DNA of 64,000 nt, taken from positions 149,370 to 213,369 of the forward strand of contig NZ_SOFE01000001.1 in the NCBI RefSeq assembly GCF_004402405.1. The letters run 5' to 3'. Source of the DNA: Cryobacterium levicorallinum. Lineage in GTDB: Bacteria > Actinomycetota > Actinomycetes > Actinomycetales > Microbacteriaceae. The notes beneath the pieces were generated by a model that searched no databases, was not told where the DNA came from, and saw only the letters and a program-made list of their open reading frames with translations. Positions within the stretch are counted from its first letter, which is position 1, and the number at the start of each line of letters is the position of its first letter. The position numbers and the translations under genes were made by a program. Of the stretch, positions 9,310 to 18,130 are shown in pieces.

Positions 9310-10069
9310 TGCAGTAGTTGCCACCGAGCGGATGCGCCCTGCCCCGCGCCAGGCGCCGGCTGCCGTCTACTTTCCCGCCTGCGTGCAAACGATGTTCGGT
9401 CCGGCCGTTGCCGGAACTCCCGGCACGCAATACAGTTTCGAGCAGCTCTGCGAGCGTGCCGGCGTGACCCTACTCGTGCCCGACGGCATCGACGCGCTCT
9501 GTTGCGGTACCCCGTGGGCCTCCAAGGGTATGACCCGCGGACTCGCCACGATCGCGGCGAAGACCCTGGCCGCCCTGCGCACCGCGACCCGCGACGGCGA
9601 GCTGCCGGTGATCTGTGATGCTTCCTCATGCACCGAAGGGCTGCGGCACATCATCGAGGGTGACCGGAGCGAGCATCCGCTGACGGTCATGGACGCGGTC
9701 GAGTTCGCCGCAACGAGCATTCTGCCCGGCCTGCCCGAATATGTGAAGATCGAGTCACTCGCGCTGCACCCCACGTGCTCGTCAACACGGATGGGCGCCA
9801 ACGCTGCCCTACAGACCGTGGCTTCCAGCGTGGCCGAGCACGTTGAGATACCCGAGAACTGGGGCTGCTGTGCCTTTGCCGGCGACCGCGGCATGCTGCA
9901 CCCGGAGCTCACCAAATCGGCCACGAAGGCCCAGGCCACTGACGTGCTCGCCATGGACGCCGTGGCGCACGCTTCGTGCAATCGAACCTGCGAGCTCGGC
10001 ATGACCCGTGCCACCGGCAAGCCGTACCGGCACGTGCTTGAACTGCTCGAAGAGGTCACTCGACCGTAA
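9302..10069 (+). CDS. CCG-domain (cysteine-rich) subunit of the preceding oxidase
   Basis: The 255-residue protein has two cysteine-rich segments typical of GlcF/HdrB-type proteins: YFPACVQTMFG with DALCCGTPWASKG, and LHPTCSST with ENWGCCAFAGDRG. A further cysteine lies in SCNRTCELGM. Such domains bind a cubane iron-sulfur cluster and relay electrons. The start ATG lies inside the last codons of the upstream gene (8-bp overlap) but has its own strong ribosome site, AGAAGGAG. In many actinobacteria this sequence is the C-terminus of one fused oxidase of about 950 residues, so the two products presumably form one complex. Confidence 0.87.
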   Translation: MVDAVVATERMRPAPRQAPAAVYFPACVQTMFGPAVAGTPGTQYSFEQLCERAGVTLLVPDGIDALCCGTPWASKGMTRGLATIAAKTLAALRTATRDGELPVICDASSCTEGLRHIIEGDRSEHPLTVMDAVEFAATSILPGLPEYVKIESLALHPTCSSTRMGANAALQTVASSVAEHVEIPENWGCCAFAGDRGMLHPELTKSATKAQATDVLAMDAVAHASCNRTCELGMTRATGKPYRHVLELLEEVTRP

Positions 10070-10081
10070 CTTCCAGGGCGC

Positions 10082-10118
10082 AAAACCGGAGTAGCTGCAC
10101 GCAGCTACTCCGGTTTTT
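10082..10118. terminator. bidirectional intrinsic terminator
   Basis: A perfect 17-bp stem (10082-10098 with 10101-10117) is flanked by four A on the left and five T on the right. It therefore ends in a U-tract when read in either direction and sits between the convergent oxidase operon and the permease gene. Confidence 0.9.
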
Positions 10119-10231
10119 CGTGTGCTGGGGTCTGACGCGCGCGGGTCCACAAGCCGTCGTTTGTTTCACCTGGCACGACAAAGCGGGCGACAACGGATGT
10201 CTCCGCTGCCGCCCGCTCTCGCCTGACTGAC

Positions 10232-12022
10232 TTAGACGCGCTCAGGTTCGGGCGCCAGCACGGCCGCCTTCTGGCGCAGCATCCACCGCACGATGAATCC
10301 GAGCGTGCTCATCAGCAGCACGAGCATGATCGTGCCGAGGTTGAAGCCGAGCCCGTAGATAAAGATGAATGAGATCGCTCCCCCGGCGATGCAATAGTAC
10401 AGCGTGACGAGAATTGTCTTGCGCAGCAGGTCGCCCTCGCGCCCGAGCAGCCCCACCGTGGCTGACGCGGCCACAATGTTGTGGATGGCGATCGGGTTAC
10501 CGCCAGCGCCGCCGACGGCCTGGGCAGCCACCACCTGCTCCGGGTTCACCCCGATGGCGTTGCCCGTGGAGAACTGGAACTGCGAGAACGTAAGGTTGGA
10601 CACCGTGTTGGAACCGGCGACGAAGGCTCCGAGCGCACCGATAAATGGGGCGATGAACGGCCACGAGCTGCCCGAGATGGCGGCAGCGCCCTCAGCGAGC
10701 GTCACCGGCATGCTCGAGAGACCGGATGCGTTGAGCTCCGGCCCCGACTGGATCAGCACGCGCACGAGCGGCACGGCAAAAAGCAGGGCCACGGCGGTTC
10801 CAGCGAGTTGCCTGCCCGATACCTTCCACGTCTCGCGAATCTGTTGGCCATTCATGCCATGAAGTCCATACGCGAACAGCGATGCCAGAATGAGCAGGAA
10901 GGCTGGCGAGTAGAACGGCTGCACGGCGGTGGAGATGTCGGTGCCGAGAATGTTGTTGAACGGGATGGCGATACCGGTGAGGAATTCCGTGACCGGTGTA
11001 ATTACCCGGCTGCCGACCAGCAATACGGCCATCAGCACGTAGGGTGACCAGGCGCTCACGATGCCGATGCGGCGAACGGATGCGGCGGGTTCCGCCGGTT
11101 CTATTGTGCCCATCCAACGCGGGCTCCAACTGGCTCGTGGGCCGAAATCGAAGGTTTTCTTCGGCATCAGGAAGCCCCTGCTTGACGTGAACATCACGAC
11201 GATCAGTCCGAAGAGGCCGCCGAACAACGAGGGGAATTCCGGGCCGAGAAAGCGGGCCACGAGCACGGAGGGAATCGTCATAGCGACCGAGGCGTAGAGC
11301 GCGAATGGCCAGATGGCCAGTCCGTCGCGGAAGCGCCGCTCTGGACCGAAGAACCCGGTAAGCATGCACACCAGAATCAACGGGATGAGCAGGCCAACGA
11401 TCGCGTGGATCGAGGCCACCTGAAAGCCGATCGACGCTATGAACTCGGGCATCGTCACCCCTAGCAGGGAGATTCGCTCGGCGACGGCCGGATCACCGCC
11501 GAGCCCACCGCCGACACCCACGATGATCGGCGTGCCCACTGCTCCAAAGCTCACCGGTGTGCTCTGGATAATGAGGCCCACCATCACGGCGGCCATCGCT
11601 GGAAAGCCCATCGCCAGCAGCAGTGGGGCGACGACCGCGGCTGGCGTGCCGAAGCCAGATGCTCCCTCGATGAAGCTTCCGAATAGCCAGCCGATGATGA
11701 CCGCCTGAATGCGCCGGTCGGGCGAGATATTGTTAAATCCGCCGCGGATGGTGGCCATTGCTCCACCGACGGTCAACGTTGACAGCAGCAGAAGCGCCCC
11801 GAACACGATGTACAGCAGGGTTGCGGCCGTGATGACACCTTCGAGGGAGGCCGCGATGACTCCCCGAAAGTCCATCTTCCACACCGCGAGGGCCACGATT
11901 ACCGCGGCGATATAGCCCAGTGGCATGGCGTATTTGGCAGGCCACCGGAATCCGGCGAGCAGTACGCCCACCACAAGAATTGGTGCCAACGCCAGAAGGC
12001 TGAGCACAGCAAGATTATCCAC
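10232..12022 (-). CDS. LctP/GlcA-family lactate/glycolate permease
   Basis: The 596-residue polytopic membrane protein belongs to the L-lactate permease family (TC 2.A.14). Diagnostic segments include GSFIEGASGFGTPAAVVAPLL, QSTPVSFGAVGTPI, GSNTVSNLTFSQFQ and GGAGGNPIAIHNIVAASATVG, spread over 12-14 predicted helices. The start is GTG at 12022, preceded by AGAGAGGAC at good spacing; an in-frame ATG ten codons upstream lies before that ribosome site and is less likely. Family members import lactate or glycolate with protons. Convergence on a glycolate oxidase operon makes glycolate uptake (GlcA role) the best guess, with lactate the alternative. Confidence 0.9.
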   Translation of the reverse strand: MDNLAVLSLLALAPILVVGVLLAGFRWPAKYAMPLGYIAAVIVALAVWKMDFRGVIAASLEGVITAATLLYIVFGALLLLSTLTVGGAMATIRGGFNNISPDRRIQAVIIGWLFGSFIEGASGFGTPAAVVAPLLLAMGFPAMAAVMVGLIIQSTPVSFGAVGTPIIVGVGGGLGGDPAVAERISLLGVTMPEFIASIGFQVASIHAIVGLLIPLILVCMLTGFFGPERRFRDGLAIWPFALYASVAMTIPSVLVARFLGPEFPSLFGGLFGLIVVMFTSSRGFLMPKKTFDFGPRASWSPRWMGTIEPAEPAASVRRIGIVSAWSPYVLMAVLLVGSRVITPVTEFLTGIAIPFNNILGTDISTAVQPFYSPAFLLILASLFAYGLHGMNGQQIRETWKVSGRQLAGTAVALLFAVPLVRVLIQSGPELNASGLSSMPVTLAEGAAAISGSSWPFIAPFIGALGAFVAGSNTVSNLTFSQFQFSTGNAIGVNPEQVVAAQAVGGAGGNPIAIHNIVAASATVGLLGREGDLLRKTILVTLYYCIAGGAISFIFIYGLGFNLGTIMLVLLMSTLGFIVRWMLRQKAAVLAPEPERV

Positions 12023-12052
12023 GATTAGGTCCTCTCTGACCAATTTTCGCAT

Positions 12053-12949
12053 GGTGAAATTTTATTATTGTGTGGTGGATATCATCGTAGGCGTAACAGC
12101 TCTCGGGGTCAACGAATGTGCTCGCTTCGCCACTCCTACCGATTCGCCCCAGCGCATCACGATGTTCCCAATGCGCCCGGACGCGTGGAGTCCAACCGCC
12201 TGCTGCACCTGACCGTGGATGCGGCCAATTCGTGGGTTTGTGCCCCAGGTCGTCATCGATGTGTAAGTTGCTTTCCGTGACCATAATTCGTCGCCCAGGG
12301 AGTTCTGGGCGCATTCGACCGCAGCCGGAGCCGCGTTTCAGAACGAGCGGTGCCGCCGTTCACGGGCACGGCAAACGTTCCCTGGCGGGCTCCCGCCGAG
12401 TTCCTCGTCGGCGGCCTTCGGAATTGATGATTCCCAGCTGAGCCGTGCTGCCGGGGATCTCGCAGCGCCGGTGCACACAGCCACCCTTGAGCTGGGTCCG
12501 CACTCTTGCGAGCCCTCGTCGTGGGCATGCTCGCGCTGGTTTGGGCCACCCTGGAGCTCATCGATGCGCATCGTCAGGCAGTGGTGTCCCGCAATCCAGC
12601 CTGATTCGATCGGAGTTTTTCGAATATTCATGAAGGCGACTGCTGCCACGGGCGAGAGAATCGCCGTGACGGCGGCTGTACTGGAAATGATCGTGGCCGT
12701 CTGAGCGTGAATGGTCGGCCGTCGGCGCTGCGCGGGGTGACCGTGGAGAACGTGGTGGCCGCGGCGCGGCGGGCGGTCGCGCGCAGCATCCGCTTATAAA
12801 GGCGGCGGGATCTGCGCGGCCGAAATCTGCTGGCGCACGCGGCCGGCCTGCCGTGCGCTCGAGCAGCTTTCGAGCGCACGCGCTCTCGGAGGCCACCAGA
12901 AAAGGGCTTAGCTGGTGCGGGTTGCGCCCCGACCCCTACGATCGAAGCT
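12053..12949. other. 897-bp stretch without a recognisable gene
   Basis: Both strands carry only short overlapping frames (103 residues or fewer) that resemble no family I know. Some, such as the + frame ending at 12704, read plausibly for a few dozen codons and may be relics of decayed genes. A copy of the CGGATGC motif sits at about 12785. No tRNA fold or transposon end was found. The left end must hold the permease promoter. Confidence 0.6.
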
Positions 12950-13603
12950 ATGGCACTTCTCTACGACGCCGTCCTGCGGCCCTCCAAGTCTGAGCTCATC
13001 GCCGCGTGGGCTCCGACGCAAACGTGGTTTGTGGGCGACGTTGGGGCCGAGGTGGAGCGCGTCGCATCCTTCCGCTTCGACGATCCTGATGGAGGGGTCG
13101 GCATCGAAACCATCCTGGTGCGCTTTGGTACCGGGCCGCTGCTGCAGATTCCGCTGACCTATCGCGGCGCGCCACTCGAGGGTGGCGAGAATGAGCTCGT
13201 CGGCACCATGTCCCACTCCGTGCTCGGTGACCGCTGGGTCTACGACGCCACCGGCGACCCGGTCTATCTGGCGGCGGTCGCTGCCGCAGCCCTGACCGGC
13301 GCGCAGCAGGCCGACCAATTCACGCAAGGGAACGGTGAACTCATTCCGGTCGCACCGACCGCTACCGTGCGCGGCAGCGGCACCCCCGGAACCCCCGTTC
13401 CGCAGGGTGCTGCGACCATCGACACCGTCTCTACGGCGGGCACCACGATCGCAACGGCGGGCGCCCTGCGCGTCACCGTCGTGCGGGTACTCGACGGCAC
13501 ATCTGCCAGGGCCCTCGCAACGGATGCCGCCACGGTATTGGGTACTTGGGTCGAGCAGTCCCAGCCCCAGTTGCTCCTGACAGTCGGGGTATCGCCGGAC
13601 TAA
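12950..13603 (+). CDS. Cg0192-like protein, stand-alone maltokinase N-terminal cap domain
   Basis: The 217-residue protein begins with MALLYDAVLRPSKSELIAAW and continues with FRFDDPDGGVGIETILVR and PLTYRGAPL, the pattern of the actinobacterial CG0192/maltokinase N-terminal cap family, here without any kinase domain. The last 60 residues are Ala/Thr-rich. A TACGAT hexamer ends 7 bases before the ATG, so the transcript is probably leaderless or nearly so. Neighbours (a phosphatase on the opposite strand) give no pathway. The molecular function of the stand-alone form is not established; a nucleotide- or sugar-linked role is only a guess from the kinase homology. Confidence 0.7.
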   Translation: MALLYDAVLRPSKSELIAAWAPTQTWFVGDVGAEVERVASFRFDDPDGGVGIETILVRFGTGPLLQIPLTYRGAPLEGGENELVGTMSHSVLGDRWVYDATGDPVYLAAVAAAALTGAQQADQFTQGNGELIPVAPTATVRGSGTPGTPVPQGAATIDTVSTAGTTIATAGALRVTVVRVLDGTSARALATDAATVLGTWVEQSQPQLLLTVGVSPD

Positions 13604-13616
13604 GACGCGGGCCGTC

Positions 13617-15281
13617 TCACTGCATCCGGGGTTCCAGGACGATTGTTGCCACGTTCTCCACCAGCGGATGCCGATGGTCGCCGGCCCGGACGACTCCCTT
13701 CTCCCACCGAATGGTGAGGCCGGCGGAGGTGTCGTCGAGGCTCGCCAGACAGTTGTCGAACCAGGGCCCCTTGATGCCCGCCCAGCGGAACGGCGGCGAC
13801 GCGACTCCAGCGGAACGAGCCAGCCGGGCACTCAGTCGCGTGGCGATGCCGTAGGCGAGTACGGCGGAGAACGATCGCATGGCCATGGGGAGCGGATTGC
13901 GAATCGGCGAGCAGACGGCCTGCACGATGCGGCTCCCCGAGGTTCGCTCGACCTCGGAAACGGTGGAGTAGTGCACGTCGCCCGACAGGAACGTCACCGT
14001 ATCGGGCGCCATCCCGCGTCGGCCGTCGGCCACCTCGGTGGCCATCCGTGCCACCTCGCGGAAGCTGCGCTGGAAGGCGCCCCAATGCTCCAGGTCGACC
14101 AGCTGACGCAGCCGTTCGCCGACCCGCGCGGCCGGCTTGCCCCAGGCTCCTTCGGAAATGGCTTCGTCCCAGGATTCCAGGTGGTGGAGGCCGGGCGGAA
14201 GCAGAAACGGCAGCGAGGTGCCGATTAAAAGGTGGCGGAAGCCGCCTCGCATCCGCTCATCGAGCCAGCCGATCTCGTCTTCGTCCAGAAGTGCCCGCCG
14301 GGCCGGGTCGAGTTCGCGGGCTGCGCGGGAGTCCACCACGATCAGCCGAACATCGCTGACATCTCGACAATAACTCCATCGGTAGCTGGTGGGCTGCTGG
14401 TCACACCGTTCGGCAAATGCGTCGAGCGCGACGCTCAGGTCGAGTTCATCCGGGCCATCGTGGGCAGCGATCAGGCGCCAGATGTCATCGTCGGCTCGTT
14501 CGGCGGGTGACATATTGCCGAGATGCTGATAGACCCAGTAGGAGGCGAGCCCCGCGATGATCCTGCCCCGCCACCACGACGTCGCCTCCATTTGGCGCTT
14601 CCAGCTCTGCGAGGTATTCCAGTCGTCGCGAATGTCGTGGTCGTCGAAAATCATCGCGGTCGGCACTGTGGAGAGCAGCCAGCGGTTGGCCTCGTCCGAC
14701 CAGGCCAGGCGATAGAGGTGCGCGTATTCCTCATAATCTGCCAGCTCTTTGCCGGGAGGCTTCGTGATATCACGCCGCGCCCTGATGAACTTTTGCATCT
14801 CCTCGGTAGTCAGGTCGGCATAAACCTGATCGCCCAGAAAGAGGATCAGATCCGGGCGCGGCACGTCGTTGTCGGGCGAGGCCAGGCGCAAAGCGCAGGC
14901 CCGCAGAGCGTCAACGCCATGCGTTCGGTTGCCGTCCTCGTCATGGGAAACACTGGTGCGGCAGGATCCAAACGACATCCGAAGCGGATGCCCGCCGCCG
15001 AGCGTCGCGATGACCGCCGCCGGATACGAGGACTTCGAATCGGGCCAGACCGGACGTCCGTCGAACTCCACCGTGTACGGCAGGGTCGTGTTGGGGTGCA
15101 GACCGTCGACGTGCACGAGGGCGTAGTGGTGTGCATGCACGGCGAAGGTACACGCCGCCCAGGAACGACCAGCCGCGGTGACCACGATCCGACCGGCATT
15201 TCGAGTCTCGAACCAGATGCTCGCCGAGACATTATCGACGTAGCGCATCATCGGTCCCAGAATTAGAGGTGAACTCGTCAT
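13617..15281 (-). CDS. PhoD-like metallophosphatase
   Basis: The 554-residue protein matches the PhoD/alkaline phosphatase D family. It has an N-terminal beta-rich domain (about 1-95) and a metallophosphatase core with SFGSCRTS, LILFLGDQVYAD, IFDDHDIRDDWN, RLIVVDSRAAREL and FLSGDVHYSTV, which supply the metal ligands. No signal peptide or Tat motif is present, unlike secreted PhoD, so it is probably cytoplasmic or a relative acting on another phosphodiester. Upstream of the ATG, TACAAG lies exactly six bases away, a weaker form of the leaderless arrangement seen elsewhere in this window. The 14-bp gap to the upstream convergent gene leaves little room for a terminator. Confidence 0.85.
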   Translation of the reverse strand: MTSSPLILGPMMRYVDNVSASIWFETRNAGRIVVTAAGRSWAACTFAVHAHHYALVHVDGLHPNTTLPYTVEFDGRPVWPDSKSSYPAAVIATLGGGHPLRMSFGSCRTSVSHDEDGNRTHGVDALRACALRLASPDNDVPRPDLILFLGDQVYADLTTEEMQKFIRARRDITKPPGKELADYEEYAHLYRLAWSDEANRWLLSTVPTAMIFDDHDIRDDWNTSQSWKRQMEATSWWRGRIIAGLASYWVYQHLGNMSPAERADDDIWRLIAAHDGPDELDLSVALDAFAERCDQQPTSYRWSYCRDVSDVRLIVVDSRAARELDPARRALLDEDEIGWLDERMRGGFRHLLIGTSLPFLLPPGLHHLESWDEAISEGAWGKPAARVGERLRQLVDLEHWGAFQRSFREVARMATEVADGRRGMAPDTVTFLSGDVHYSTVSEVERTSGSRIVQAVCSPIRNPLPMAMRSFSAVLAYGIATRLSARLARSAGVASPPFRWAGIKGPWFDNCLASLDDTSAGLTIRWEKGVVRAGDHRHPLVENVATIVLEPRMQ

Positions 15282-15491
15282 GATTCACTTGTACCGCTCC
15301 AGGAGCGGGTCGCGCGAGATTGCCGACTCGTCGGGGCCGGTGATACGCGGATTCGTGGGGCGTCGCGGCGGTTATACATGGGGGCCTGCACGGCTGCGGA
15401 GAATATTGGTCTCAGTGCCGAGAGCTGTTAAGTCGATTCTGACGAAAATCTCCGCTGTTCTGCACGGCAGGTCGGGCAGTCCGGCGCCGTC

Positions 15492-15497
15492 TAGACT
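15492..15497 (+). promoter_or_regulatory. -10 hexamer of leaderless gene
   Basis: TAGACT is followed by exactly six bases and then the ATG at 15504; no ribosome site is present. Confidence 0.65.
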
Positions 15498-15503
15498 CGG
15501 CGC

Positions 15504-15983
15504 ATGCCCCGCCTCGTTGTCGTTCTGCCGCTCACTCCGCTGCAGACCGGCGAGAGCTTCACCGTCGGGAGTTGGCCGCTGCACATTACCGTGCTCGCTC
15601 CCTTCAAAACGGATGCTGCGCCCAGCGAGATTGCGCAGGTCATTGCCGCGACGATGGCTGGGTTTCCGGCGCTCACTGTGGCAGTCGGGCCGGACGCCCT
15701 GTTTGGCCGCCGACACGATATTCCGGTGACACTCATTGACGACAACGCTTCGCTGACGAGACTGCACGACCGGCTGGTCGAAGCGCTGCTCCCCTTGGCC
15801 ACAGCCCCGAACGAGCAGGCCTTCTCGGGACCGGAGTTTCGGGCGCACGTCACGGTCAAGCAGCATCGGCGCGTGCACGCGGGCGATGAGCTCGTGCTGG
15901 CCCAGATCGCGCTCGTGGATATGGCGCCGCGCGCGGCAGCGAGCGGACGCACGGTGCTCGCGACATTGGACCTGGCTGGCTGA
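15504..15983 (+). CDS. 2H phosphoesterase / 2'-5' RNA ligase family protein
   Basis: The 159-residue protein has the two His-x-Thr motifs that define the 2H phosphoesterase fold: LHITVL at about residue 28 and AHVTVK at about residue 114. Family members hydrolyse or form 2',5' or cyclic phosphodiester bonds in RNA or nucleotide derivatives, including ADP-ribose cyclic phosphate. The start is fixed by a TAGACT -10 six bases upstream. The next gene follows 48 bp later on the same strand with its own leaderless-type promoter. The true substrate is unknown. Confidence 0.8.
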   Translation: MPRLVVVLPLTPLQTGESFTVGSWPLHITVLAPFKTDAAPSEIAQVIAATMAGFPALTVAVGPDALFGRRHDIPVTLIDDNASLTRLHDRLVEALLPLATAPNEQAFSGPEFRAHVTVKQHRRVHAGDELVLAQIALVDMAPRAAASGRTVLATLDLAG

Positions 15984-16019
15984 ACTAGTCGGACGACCCG
16001 AGGCTGCACGGGCGGCGAG

Positions 16020-16025
16020 TACTCT
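16020..16025 (+). promoter_or_regulatory. -10 hexamer of leaderless gene
   Basis: TACTCT is followed by exactly six bases and the GTG at 16032. Confidence 0.6.
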
Positions 16026-16031
16026 CGAACT

Positions 16032-16694
16032 GTGCTGTCCCGCGATCTGATCCGTCTGTACCCCGAGCTCTACCACGTGGCCGCCGATGGCAGTTGGCCA
16101 GCCATCGAGCGCCACGGGCTGCTCAGTCCGGCCGCGCTCGTGACCCGCTGGGGAGTCAAACAGGGCGCGCCGCAGGTGGCAATTCTGGGCAAGCGGCGCG
16201 GTGAGTCACGCGTGCTCGAGCATGCGGAATTCGGAACCGCGGTCATCCGTCATCAAAAGGCGATTCACGAGCCGTCGCTGGAGGATGCCCTCGACGATAT
16301 GACGCTCGCCGAGTGGTACTCCGCGCTGAACGACCGGGTGTTCTTTCACCTGCAGCCACGCTTTCTGCAGGAACTTCTGCAGGCCCGGTCGTATCGGGAT
16401 GATGCCCACACCGTGATCACCCTGAGCACCAAGAGCCTGGTCGCGGCGCACGAAGACGAGATGGAGCTGAGCACGATCAACTCCGGCTTCGCTCAGCGCC
16501 ACAGCAAAGAGCCGCGCGGGCGCGACACCTTTCGGTCGATCGCGGACTATCAGCATCCGACCCGGTCGCACGCCGCGACCAAGGGGCAGGATGTCGCCGA
16601 ACTCGCGATCCCGCGCGGCGTGCGCGACCTGCGTGACCACGTCGTGCGCGTCGAACGGATGCGCGAGGGCACCGTTCTCGAGCGCCTCGCCTAA
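16032..16694 (+). CDS. DUF7002-like protein, possible ADP-ribosyltransferase-fold
   Basis: The 220-residue protein starts with LYPELYHVAADGSWPAIERHGLLS. This resembles the opening strand-helix of ADP-ribosyltransferase-fold families (a YH motif, then a helix ending HGL) and of the DUF7002 family. Later segments WYSALNDRVFFHLQPRFLQELL and HTVITLSTKSLV would fit the central sheet. The catalytic identity is not proven: a clear C-terminal glutamate motif was not assigned. GTG start fixed by a TACTCT -10. It lies 48 bp after a 2H phosphoesterase gene; the pairing is discussed in the findings. Confidence 0.55.
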   Translation: MLSRDLIRLYPELYHVAADGSWPAIERHGLLSPAALVTRWGVKQGAPQVAILGKRRGESRVLEHAEFGTAVIRHQKAIHEPSLEDALDDMTLAEWYSALNDRVFFHLQPRFLQELLQARSYRDDAHTVITLSTKSLVAAHEDEMELSTINSGFAQRHSKEPRGRDTFRSIADYQHPTRSHAATKGQDVAELAIPRGVRDLRDHVVRVERMREGTVLERLA

Positions 16695-16707
16695 ATCTTG
16701 CGCCGTC

Positions 16708-16810
16708 ATGGTGGCTAAATCAGGATCTCTGGGTCGATCATGCAGGCGGTGGCCCGAAAACACCGGACACCAGGCTGCCGGTGGTCCCGATTTGCTGATC
16801 TAGCCACCAT
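16708..16810. repeat. 103-bp element with 16-bp terminal inverted repeats
   Basis: ATGGTGGCTAAATCAG at 16708-16723 pairs with CTGATCTAGCCACCAT at 16795-16810, 15 of 16 bases matching. Inside lies a smaller hairpin with CACCGG/CCGGTG arms near 16761-16782. It begins 14 bp after a stop codon. It could be a large terminator-like structure, an RNA element or a non-autonomous mobile element; no target-site duplication is evident. Confidence 0.55.
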
Positions 16811-16916
16811 CGCACCCCGCTTCAGGTCACAACTTCTGCAATTTGGAGGAGCGGCAGAAAAGTTGGGCGGAATTCGGCGCATCCGCTTGCGGCCGACCAC
16901 AATTTGCAGGAGTTAT

Positions 16917-16953
16917 GCCGTCCGCGGCGCCATCAGGGCCAGCCGCGGACGGC
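16917..16953. terminator. 12-bp perfect hairpin downstream of NERD gene
   Basis: GCCGTCCGCGGC (16917-16928) pairs perfectly with GCCGCGGACGGC (16942-16953). It lies 15 bp beyond the stop of the reverse-strand NERD gene. No U-tract follows in either direction, so its termination role is uncertain. Confidence 0.5.
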
Positions 16954-16967
16954 GCGCGGCACTCGGG

Positions 16968-17873
16968 TTAGGGGGCGGCGAGGTACTGGACGGCGGAGAC
17001 GATGACGGGCAGTGTCACGATCGCCAGCAGGCTGGCGCCCAAGGCGGCGGCGAGAACCGTGAACGTGGTGCGCCGGACGCCGGCGGCCGAAACCTCCTGT
17101 TCGAGCGCGGTGAAGCGTGCGTGCAGGTGGTCCGGCGCGCTCGTTCGCACCGGCGTGTGCCACGTGGTCGGGTCGTCAATGACCGCGGTCAGGGTCGCCT
17201 GCTGCTCCGCACTAAATTGCCGCGGACGCCCCACCAGCCACCGGCGCAGCCTGGGCGAATCGATGACGGTCACGACGTCGGGCTTGCGATTGAGCCGAAT
17301 TTTATGCGGGTTGACCAGCACGATCATCGGCTGAACCACGGCCGTTGCCGGCATTGCCCCGGCCAGCAGTGCCGTGATCTGAGTCGACTCGAACCGCGCA
17401 TCGCGCAGGTAGGGCATGGTGTGATCGCCGACCGGAATCGTGCGCACCGACCCGGTCAGGTCGTGATCCCAGCGTGTTTTGGAGCTCAGCGCGAAAATTC
17501 CGCCGGGCCCGACGATGAGGTGATCCACCCAGAACGCGGTATTGCGAATGGGCAGCGAGTGGAAGACGCTGTAGCCCTCGGGCAGCCGGGCGAGAATCTC
17601 GCCCACCACCATCTCGGCCTGTACCGCGCGCAACCAGGCCAGGCCATTGGCATCGAGCGGGGAGAGACCGAGGGTGCGGGCTAGCCGGGAGCGCGGAGCG
17701 CGATCCTCCTGTTGCCGCAACAATTCTTCCACGAGGGATTGCCCGGCGAACCGCCCGGTGGCCGGTGACGGGTCAGAACAGGGCAGCATCGACACGGCCG
17801 GCACCGCCAAAACCACTGGCGCCGGCTCGCTGTCGCCAGCGTGCACACCATTGCCCAGCGTTGCGTTGATCAC
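16968..17873 (-). CDS. NERD (nuclease-related domain) protein with C-terminal membrane anchor
   Basis: The 301-residue protein has a NERD domain at about 85-200. Expected nuclease-superfamily residues are visible: E92 in AEMVVGEIL, D117 in FWVDHLIVGPGGIFALSSK and K132 at its end. A C-terminal hydrophobic helix (about 272-296) would anchor it in the membrane. The GTG start follows GAGGCGAGAAC. NERD domains are thought to act as endonucleases, but individual roles are mostly unknown. A second, shorter NERD-like paralogue lies 464 bp away on the same strand and lacks the D and K, so the two probably arose by duplication. Confidence 0.8.
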   Translation of the reverse strand: MINATLGNGVHAGDSEPAPVVLAVPAVSMLPCSDPSPATGRFAGQSLVEELLRQQEDRAPRSRLARTLGLSPLDANGLAWLRAVQAEMVVGEILARLPEGYSVFHSLPIRNTAFWVDHLIVGPGGIFALSSKTRWDHDLTGSVRTIPVGDHTMPYLRDARFESTQITALLAGAMPATAVVQPMIVLVNPHKIRLNRKPDVVTVIDSPRLRRWLVGRPRQFSAEQQATLTAVIDDPTTWHTPVRTSAPDHLHARFTALEQEVSAAGVRRTTFTVLAAALGASLLAIVTLPVIVSAVQYLAAP

Positions 17874-18130
17874 GTTCTCGCCTCACCTCGGGCTTTCGCC
17901 CGATACCATTCTGTCGCCGAGGAGTCCCCGTTCAGGGGTGACAGTCGGCCGGCGCGCGACATTGGTTAGCAAATCGGAGTAATTCTCAGACCGGTTGAGG
18001 AAGTGGCGCGCGAGGCTGGCGCGGAGCATCCGCTTGTCAATATAGGGGTACGACCCCGACCGGCGCCTCCCCCACTAAATAGGCCAAGGTCGGCTAGCCT
18101 GACAGTCACCCCACCGATTGGATTTGCCCC

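Noticed and set aside
7768-9324. 518-residue reverse-strand open frame over the FAD oxidase
   Set aside because: Antisense to conserved oxidase motifs; composition is typical of a GC-driven shadow frame.
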